Shown: positions 1 through 4,487 of the stretch, one piece after another
Position numbering within the stretch: position 1 is the first letter of the stretch
How the letters are laid out: the number at the start of each line of letters is the position of its first letter
Source of the DNA: an uncultured Bacteroidota bacterium
GTDB taxonomy: Bacteria > Bacteroidota > Bacteroidia > 2-12-FULL-35-15
Assembly: GCA_903889605.1 (NCBI GenBank)
Contig: CAISYK010000589.1
Coordinates: forward strand, 1-5,132
Length of the DNA stretch: 5,132 nt
Direction: 5' to 3'
The notes under the pieces: model-generated
Database searches by the model: none
What the model was told of the DNA's origin: nothing
The model's input: only the letters and a program-made list of their open reading frames with translations
Program-made: the position numbers and the translations under genes

Positions 1-681
1 GCTGCTGTCCAAATTATCCAGTTCACCTAAGTTAATGAATAGTTTAGTAATTCCATTTACAGAAACACTTGGGCGGTCTCTTCCGGCTGCAGCGTTAAGA
101 TCCGGTGCGTTTTTATAATAATCCAAAAAGCGGTTAAACTCGGTAGAAACAAATCGTTTGATAATATCTTCCCTGGTCAGTTCTTTTAATTCGTCATAAA
201 TTTTAGGCAGATAAGCTGCAATTGCTTTTTCATTTACTTCTACTTCGTGTATCTTTTTCACTAAACTGAAAAGCTGTTTTTCGCATGCTTCAAAACCAGT
301 AGGCACAGTAGCCTGAGTAAATTTCTTTTTAATAATGCGTTCAATTATTCTGATCTTTCCAACTTCTTTCATGTTGATGATAGCTATGGAAACGCCTGTT
401 TTGCCTGCACGTGCAGTACGTCCGCTGCGGTGAGTGTAGTTTTCTATTTCATCAGGCAGAGAATAATTAATAACGTGTGTTACGTCCTGAACGTCAATAC
501 CGCGTGCTGCAACATCAGTTGCAATAAGCATCTGCAGTGAGCGGCTGCGGTAGCGTTTCATAACATGATCGCGCTGCGACTGCGATAAATCACCGTGCAG
601 GGCATCGGCATTATAACCGTCTTTAATTAATTTGTCTGCAATTTCCTGAGTTTCAATTCTGGTACGGCAGAAAACAACCAT
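1..681 (-). CDS. C-terminal fragment of DEAD-box RNA helicase (RecA-like domain 2 plus start of RNA-binding domain), partial
   Basis: This is an open frame of 227 codons that leaves the window at position 1. Counting from the ATG at 681, motif IV VVFCRTR is at residues 2-8, the HGDLSQSQRD segment at 29-38, motif V ATDVAARGID at 54-63 and motif VI HRSGRTARAG at 84-93. A helical linker follows, and a DbpA/CsdA-like RNA-binding domain begins near residue 213 (KLFINLGELD). All second-domain motifs are intact. The ATG at 681 is probably an internal methionine of the original protein rather than a true start; it overlaps the upstream fragment by 55 bp, so independent translation would need reinitiation or internal entry. 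The size and motif content fit a helicase of well over 500 residues before the deletion. The continuation beyond the window is not visible. Confidence 0.8.
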   Translation of the reverse strand, partial: MVVFCRTRIETQEIADKLIKDGYNADALHGDLSQSQRDHVMKRYRSRSLQMLIATDVAARGIDVQDVTHVINYSLPDEIENYTHRSGRTARAGKTGVSIAIINMKEVGKIRIIERIIKKKFTQATVPTGFEACEKQLFSLVKKIHEVEVNEKAIAAYLPKIYDELKELTREDIIKRFVSTEFNRFLDYYKNAPDLNAAAGRDRPSVSVNGITKLFINLGELDNLDSS

Positions 682-1220
682 GTGTTTTTCTCTTCAGGGG
701 TTTGAGAAAGGATAGTGTCTAAATCCTCTTTAAAGCCCATGTTAAGCATTTCATCAGCTTCATCAAGTACAGCATAACGTACATTGCTTAAATTCACACG
801 TCTGCGGTCAATCATATCATTCAATCGGCCGGGAGTTGCAACAACAATCTGCGCGCCTTTTTTAATGTCGCGTGATTGATTATCAATACTTGCACCGCCA
901 TAGACAGCAACAATATTTGCACCATCAATATATTTGGTATAGCTCTGTAAATCACGTGTAATCTGCATGCACAATTCACGAGTGGGGCAGATAATAACAG
1001 CTTGGGTATCGCGTGAAGTGAAGTCAAGCAGGTGGGTAAGCGGCAAACCAAAGGCTGCTGTTTTTCCTGTGCCGGTTTGTGCTAACGCAACAAGGTCGGT
1101 ATCACCTTTTAATAATGCAGGAATAACTTTTTCCTGGATTGGAGTCGGGCTTTCAAAACCCAATTCTGTTACTGCTTTAACAATAGCATTGCTAAAGCCT
1201 AACGCTTCAAATTTGTTCAT
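627..1220 (-). CDS. N-terminal fragment of DEAD-box RNA helicase (RecA-like domain 1)
   Basis: This 197-codon frame is the part of the broken helicase that would be translated from its own start. The Q motif lies at about residues 3-29 (ending PTPIQ), Walker A AQTGTGKT at 47-54, PTREL at 79-83, the GG motif at 108-109, TPGR at 129-132, the catalytic DEAD box at 153-156, and the first part of motif III (SA, without the usual T) at 184-185. The last 12 residues are out-of-frame reading of the second RecA domain and end at a TAA. The ATG at 1220 is the natural start because the product opens with the family's usual MNKFEALGF-like sequence. No Shine-Dalgarno is visible, only A/T-rich sequence, as expected for Bacteroidetes. 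A weak -7-like box (TTACTTTG, one mismatch) lies at 1282-1289 on this strand. Alone, the fragment could bind ATP but should not unwind RNA, because motifs IV-VI are absent. Confidence 0.8.
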   Translation of the reverse strand: MNKFEALGFSNAIVKAVTELGFESPTPIQEKVIPALLKGDTDLVALAQTGTGKTAAFGLPLTHLLDFTSRDTQAVIICPTRELCMQITRDLQSYTKYIDGANIVAVYGGASIDNQSRDIKKGAQIVVATPGRLNDMIDRRRVNLSNVRYAVLDEADEMLNMGFKEDLDTILSQTPEEKNTWLFSAVPELKLRKLQTN

Positions 1221-1773
1221 TTATTATTTATTAAGTTTATTATTACTTTAATCAACTTGTAGAAAATTGAGTTGAATTGTACAAAGTAACTCTTCTTGGT
1301 ACCAGGCTTGCGCGGCCTCACTTTGGGTACTCATAACAGGTAAGAAACTCTTGTTAAATTCGTCCGGCAAAAATTCCATTTTGACTAAAAACTTCTGCAA
1401 AGATACTGTTTATTTTGGATTCCAGCGGGTTTGTGTGAAAATATTTTTTTTAATGCATAGTGTGCCCGCCTCTATTTGAAATATTTTCAGAGATAAAAGA
1501 TACTGTAACGGCCTAATAAATGGCATATTGAGCTTTTACCCCTTTGAACAGCAATAGCGACAATCTATAGATAAAATATATTGTTTTTAATAACCTTGTC
1601 GGCGGATTCATAATGCAATATTTTAAAACAACAATAATATATCGCTAATTGAAAAAATAAATAACAAATAAATAGTTCTATCAGGAAATAATTATTTGCC
1701 ATTTTTATAAATACAAAACATAATGTGTTGTTTTAATTGGTTCTATGACGAATATGATATGATACCATACCTC
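1221..1773. other. intergenic region between the OmpA-like gene and the helicase
   Basis: There is no recognised gene in these 553 bp apart from the doubtful 43-residue ORF. The part nearest the helicase (1291-1350) is GC-rich and contains the palindrome GGTACC and a small hairpin (AGGC at 1304-1307 with GCCT at 1315-1318). An exact 11-bp direct repeat AAAGATACTGT occurs at 1399-1409 and 1496-1506. A GCGGG/CCCGC pair sits at 1425-1429 and 1465-1469. From about 1560 to 1740 the sequence is very A/T-rich with only simple A/T repeats. I see no strong rho-independent terminator after the OmpA-like gene; only an imperfect dyad (TATGATATGATACCATA, around 1753-1769) follows its stop. Confidence 0.6.
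1248..1379 (-). CDS. doubtful 43-residue ORF upstream of the helicase
   Basis: This short ATG-to-TAA frame ends 27 bp before the helicase start on the same strand. I do not recognise the product, which begins MEFLPDEFNK and contains an acidic, glutamine- and alanine-rich middle section (QSEAAQAWYQEE). It has no signal peptide, membrane segment or known motif. In its favour, it covers a patch (1291-1350) of about 50% GC in surroundings well below 30%, and its composition is protein-like. Against it, the frame is short, no ribosome site or clear promoter precedes it, and the weak -7-like box proposed for the helicase lies inside it. It could equally be part of the helicase leader RNA or a remnant of a lost gene. 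Confidence 0.15.
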   Translation of the reverse strand: MEFLPDEFNKSFLPVMSTQSEAAQAWYQEELLCTIQLNFLQVD

Positions 1774-2715
1774 CTACTTTTTTACAGGCATCAAAATAAT
1801 CTCGACTCTCCTGTTTTTTTCCTGACCTTCTTTTGTATCATTCGGCATTAAAGGATTTTCTTCTCCAAACCCCACAGCTTCAATTTTATAAGGCTTATTT
1901 ACTAATTTTTGTTTCAAAAAACTTTTTACCGAATTCGCCCTTGCCAGCGAAAGATTTTTATTTAACTCTGAAGTGCCTATACTGTCTGTATAGCCTTCGA
2001 CGATAATTTCTGAGATGGATGAGCTTCCGATTTCTTTAATAAGACCATCTAACAATTTTTTTGCTTCCGGCTTTAAAACGGATTCGTTAAAGCTGAACAA
2101 AACACTGCTGGTAAATGACAGTCTTTTAGCTGACCCTATAGCCGCCACAGCATCAATATCAGCCCCTGGCCAATCTCCCTTACAGCTTGCCTTAAGATCA
2201 ATTAGGCGGACGTAATTAAAAACATCTCCGGGCTTGGAAAACTTTTCAATATCTATTTCAGCAACAGCACCTTTTATTTCTCCAATAGAAATCCAGTTTA
2301 CCCCATCTTTAGAAATAGCCAAATCAGTAGATTCAATGTACTTTCCCATTTCAAAAATATATAAATCAGGACCGTCTATATTTATTAATGCATTATCTTT
2401 AAATTTCAGGATCAGTTTTCCTCCGCATCCTAATGAAACAAAACCTTTGGCTAACCCATCAAAGTCGGGCACTCCTATAGCATCGGAAGGATTTGATGAT
2501 TGTTCTATAGCTGCGGGATCTCCTTTTACAAATTCCACTACCTCATCTGCAAACGATATGTCGCCGAGAGGGAAATAAACTTTTCCGCCATGGCCGTCAT
2601 TATAACTCTTGCCGGATTCCTGCGCCCTCGTATTGGATGAAATTAAAATAATAACGAATGAAATAATTGACCTTAAAATCATCCAGGAATAAATTAATTT
2701 TATTTTCGGTTTCAT
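1774..2715 (-). CDS. secreted OmpA-family protein with a beta-rich N-terminal domain and a peptidoglycan-binding C-terminal domain
   Basis: The 313-residue protein likely anchors to the cell wall in the periplasm and presents an N-terminal domain for binding or structural use. A signal peptide spans residues 1-31: basic start, hydrophobic SIISFVIILIS, and a type I cleavage site after TRA. It lacks a lipobox cysteine, so it is not a lipoprotein. Residues about 40-196 resemble the beta-sandwich surface domains that end in a PGADIDAV-like motif (here 183-190), with a DGVNW segment at 137-141 and two cysteines (97 and 178) that could pair. Residues about 203-311 are the OmpA-like domain. GYTD at 241-244 and LSLARA at 255-260 place D244 and R259 exactly 15 residues apart, like the diaminopimelate-binding D271 and R286 of E. 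coli OmpA, and NRRVEI at 301-306 closes the domain. There is no eight-stranded porin barrel. The ATG at 2715 is chosen because the signal peptide starts there; an exact TAnnTTTG box lies just upstream. The partner of the N-terminal domain is unknown. Confidence 0.88.
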   Translation of the reverse strand: MKPKIKLIYSWMILRSIISFVIILISSNTRAQESGKSYNDGHGGKVYFPLGDISFADEVVEFVKGDPAAIEQSSNPSDAIGVPDFDGLAKGFVSLGCGGKLILKFKDNALINIDGPDLYIFEMGKYIESTDLAISKDGVNWISIGEIKGAVAEIDIEKFSKPGDVFNYVRLIDLKASCKGDWPGADIDAVAAIGSAKRLSFTSSVLFSFNESVLKPEAKKLLDGLIKEIGSSSISEIIVEGYTDSIGTSELNKNLSLARANSVKSFLKQKLVNKPYKIEAVGFGEENPLMPNDTKEGQEKNRRVEIILMPVKK

Positions 2716-2744
2716 AATTATAATTTTAAAGACAAGAATTTATA

Positions 2745-2752
2745 CAAAACTA
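2745..2752 (-). promoter_or_regulatory. candidate Bacteroidetes -7 promoter box for the OmpA-like gene
   Basis: On the minus strand this reads TAGTTTTG, an exact match to the known Bacteroidetes -7 consensus TAnnTTTG. It lies about 30 bp upstream of the OmpA-like start, which would give a leader of roughly 25 nt. The -33 element is weak: only a CTTTTC-like stretch at 2771-2776 is near the expected place. One 6-base match in A/T-rich DNA can arise by chance. Confidence 0.35.
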
Positions 2753-2811
2753 CAAGAATGAGTCCATTCCGAAAAGTGTTTTTGACATAAACTCGCGAAT
2801 TGTTTTTTCTA

Positions 2812-2839
2812 ATATGATTGATAATCAATATATGATTGA
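2812..2839. repeat. overlapping palindrome and direct repeat, possible operator
   Basis: The 10-mer ATATGATTGA occurs twice, at 2812-2821 and 2830-2839, with an 18-bp period. Between and across the copies lies the perfect palindrome ATTGAT-A-ATCAAT (2817-2829), and TCAAT-N5-ATTGA (2825-2839) forms a second dyad. Symmetry of this kind is typical of a dimeric regulator's site. It resembles the FNR half-site TTGAT, but the spacing (1 bp instead of 4) does not fit FNR. It is about 100 bp upstream of the OmpA-like start and 550 bp upstream of the first regulator. The bases are A/T-rich, so chance is a real alternative. Confidence 0.25.
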
Positions 2840-3323
2840 ATTGGCTGAAATTGTTTTAAGACATTGTAATTAAGAGGTTTTAGGAGCTGGCTCAAGAATC
2901 GAAGATAAAAAATAAAGTTATTCATTTGCGGCGAATGACGCTGTTTATTTTATGGCTGCAGTTTTTGTTTAAATGCCCGACTTTATGCTCCATTAGTTAA
3001 TAATAAAATTAAAAATAACGTTAATCGGCTCATTGATATGCAGCATAACAATTTGAGCGTCTGAACCTTACTGTCAATCAAGCTGTTTTCGCCCACCCGA
3101 AGTTTTTCTTATCCATTTAAAACTTTAATTTATACCATGTTTTATAAGTTGACAAAAAACAGGCAAATGTCTGGCTAAATGCAGGCCTTTGCAGCATTAA
3201 ATTAGCCCTATAACATGCCCAAAAACAGTATAAAATATAAATAATTTGAATAATATTTACTTAATTTTACACTGAATTATAAAGCAAAATATCTTCAAAT
3301 GAGATTTACCTTTTACATATCAA

Positions 3324-3351
3324 TTTGCTTTGAAATCAGCGGATCATTTTG
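3324..3351 (+). promoter_or_regulatory. weak candidate promoter for the first Crp/Fnr gene
   Basis: A TTTG at 3324-3327 is followed 16 bp later by TCATTTTG at 3344-3351. Known Bacteroidetes promoters use TTTG, about 19 bp, then TAnnTTTG, so this has one mismatch in the -7 box and slightly short spacing. It would place the transcript start roughly 30 bp before the ATG at 3389. No better match is visible on the plus strand in the region. Confidence 0.2.
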
Positions 3352-3388
3352 CTTAAAATATCTGCTGAATACTGAAAATGTATAAAAG

Positions 3389-4213
3389 ATGTTACACAAT
3401 AACTACAATAAGACAATTTCCTTCACAGAAAAAACTTTTCTAATGAACGGCATTTCAAAAGACTATTTTACTCAGGAGCAAAAAAGTCAGATCGAGAGAA
3501 ATCTGAAGCATAAAAGCTGTCAAAGAAATGAAGTTATTTTTCGTGAGGGACATCCCGCTTTCAGGGTATATTTTATAAAATCCGGAATAATAAAACTTTG
3601 GAAAGAAGGTGTTAATTTTGTTGAACAAACTATTCGTTTCGCTAAAGAAGGCGACATGATTGGTTTTTGGGGTTCCTACGAAAACAATAATTACTCTTTA
3701 TCCGCTACAGCAATTACCGATATTGAAATAAGTTATATTGAGAAAGATTTCTTCATGCCTGTTGTTCAGGACAGTCCTTCTCTGCAGATTATTTTTCATG
3801 ATTATATCAAAGAATTAAAGAAAACAGAAGACGATTTAAGAAATATGGCAGAAATGAATGTAAGGGAAAAGGTAGCACATTCAATTCTTGTTCTGCTTCA
3901 TGTTTTTAAGGATCTTAAAGATGATCATACTTATAAAGCTGTGCTTTCAAGGAAAGCCATTGCATCATTATCGGCAGTGAGCGAAGATAGGGTAAGCAAA
4001 CAATTGTCGGAATTCAAAAAAGAAAATATTATCGGGCAGGATGACGACAGAATGCATATTGATCAAACAGCCCTGAAGGAAATTACTAAATCTTTTCCCT
4101 GGTATAACTCTCCTTTGCTATCGTTTTCCCTTGTTATAGAAACACATTTCCCTTTCTTTGCAGAATTTCATCATTTGCTTTATTGGAATATACTAAACAC
4201 CTCGTTTCTCTAA
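3389..4213 (+). CDS. Crp/Fnr-family transcriptional regulator, first of a tandem pair, with a C-terminal extension
   Basis: This is a cytoplasmic DNA-binding regulator of 274 residues; the usual family length is about 220-235. The N-terminal sensor beta-roll covers about residues 28-128 (NEVIFREGHPAFRVYFIKSG at 47-66). The cassette that binds cAMP in E. coli CRP is replaced by a GDMIGFWGS-type segment (88-96), so cAMP binding is not expected. The only cysteine is C44, so an FNR-type Fe-S cluster is excluded. A dimerisation helix runs about 130-163. The winged helix-turn-helix is at about 185-225, with recognition helix SEDRVSKQLSEFKK at 198-211. The start at 3389 is supported because the paralogue downstream also opens with ML and has its TQEQ motif one residue away (28-31 here, 29-32 there). 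Residues from about 237 to 274 are an aromatic-rich tail outside the normal domain. The ligand and target genes are unknown; autoregulation is plausible. Confidence 0.88.
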   Translation: MLHNNYNKTISFTEKTFLMNGISKDYFTQEQKSQIERNLKHKSCQRNEVIFREGHPAFRVYFIKSGIIKLWKEGVNFVEQTIRFAKEGDMIGFWGSYENNNYSLSATAITDIEISYIEKDFFMPVVQDSPSLQIIFHDYIKELKKTEDDLRNMAEMNVREKVAHSILVLLHVFKDLKDDHTYKAVLSRKAIASLSAVSEDRVSKQLSEFKKENIIGQDDDRMHIDQTALKEITKSFPWYNSPLLSFSLVIETHFPFFAEFHHLLYWNILNTSFL

Positions 4214-4288
4214 TTTTAACCAGACTGACAAGGATTACCGCTGTCAATCTATTCGCTATTACTCCATCTTTAACTATTTTACATCGTT

Positions 4289-4358
4289 TGTCAGGACATC
4301 TCAAAATCCCGACAAATGTCGCCTTTTTTACAGCCCACAAACACCTTATTGTCGGACA
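4289..4358. promoter_or_regulatory. cluster of three TGTC/GACA dyads upstream of the second Crp/Fnr gene
   Basis: Three short inverted repeats built from the same half-site lie in the gap between the regulators: TGTC-AG-GACA at 4289-4298, CGACA-AA-TGTCG at 4310-4321, and TGTC-G-GACA at 4350-4358. The first two centres are 22 bp apart, about two helical turns. Such spacing suits a dimeric regulator, and the neighbouring Crp/Fnr proteins are obvious candidates, but that link is inference. The same bases could pair in RNA: GACAT (4295-4299) with ATGTC (4316-4320) is followed by six T (4324-4329), a weak terminator-like layout for the first regulator. CCGACAA (4309-4315) can also pair with TTGTCGG (4349-4355). 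Confidence 0.3.
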
Positions 4359-4487
4359 TATAACTGCACTGCTTGTTTCTAATGCTGCTAATATTGCAGT
4401 GTGAATTATCAATAACCACAGACATAAATCGGCTTTGATTTAAAAATTGAAACGATTAGATAAAAACAAGATTTTACAATATATTAT

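Larger units (their letters stand above)
1..1220 (-). pseudogene. DEAD-box RNA helicase (DeaD/CsdA type), broken by an internal deletion with frameshift; 3' end outside the window
   Basis: DEAD-box helicases use ATP to unwind short RNA duplexes, and the DeaD/CsdA group acts in the cytoplasm on ribosome assembly and mRNA turnover, often in the cold. Read across two frames, the motifs appear in family order: Q motif, motif I (AQTGTGKT), PTREL, TPGR, DEAD, the start of motif III (WLFSA), then motif IV (VVFCRTR), motif V (ATDVAARGID) and motif VI (HRSGRTARAG), followed by the start of a DbpA-like RNA-binding domain. In intact relatives about 65 residues separate motif III from motif IV; here the two meet in one shared stretch at 667-680. 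The frames differ, so the missing length should be one more than a multiple of three, near 200 bp. The downstream frame has no stop over 227 codons, so the lesion looks recent, or it is an assembly error. Family identity is very secure; loss of function is probable. Confidence 0.85.
2716..3388. other. long divergent intergenic region with several hairpins
   Basis: This 673-bp gap lies between the divergent OmpA-like and first Crp/Fnr genes, and I find no convincing coding frame in it. It holds: a candidate promoter for the OmpA-like gene; a palindrome/direct-repeat cluster at 2812-2839; three hairpin-forming segments at 2909-2951, 3028-3058 and 3173-3207; and a weak promoter-like pair before the regulator. 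The last part (about 3210-3290) is extremely A/T-rich. No tRNA or known small-RNA signature is recognisable. The length is large for a Bacteroidetes divergent promoter region, so a small RNA or a lost gene is possible. Confidence 0.5.

Noticed and set aside
821..1051. Minus-strand 76-codon frame overlapping the helicase in another frame
   Set aside because: It is an alternate reading of the helicase coding sequence, with a low-complexity product and no recognisable motif.
967..1251. Plus-strand 94-codon frame opposite the helicase
   Set aside because: It lies almost wholly antisense to clear helicase motifs, including Walker A and the Q motif, so it is a shadow of the real gene.
1292..1309. 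TTGGTACCA palindrome as an operator or insertion site
   Set aside because: It is a single short palindrome inside the doubtful small ORF, without a second copy or flanking repeat.
1221..1773. tRNA, CRISPR array or insertion-sequence ends in the intergenic regions
   Set aside because: There is no cloverleaf, no regularly spaced repeats, and no terminal inverted repeats with a transposase frame.
2015..2578. Two plus-strand frames (2015-2215 and 2234-2578) opposite the OmpA-like gene
   Set aside because: They are antisense shadows of a gene with clear signal peptide and OmpA motifs; their products have no family features.
3150..3172. Minus-strand terminator-like CAG...CTG followed by six T
   Set aside because: The stem is only about three base pairs and no minus-strand gene ends here.
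4346..4362. ATTGTCGGAC in the gap as a remnant of a third regulator copy, since the same bases occur in the second copy's QLSD codons (around 5104-5113)
   Set aside because: The match is only 10 bp and the flanks do not align with either gene; TTGTCGG also occurs near 1594-1600, so chance is adequate.
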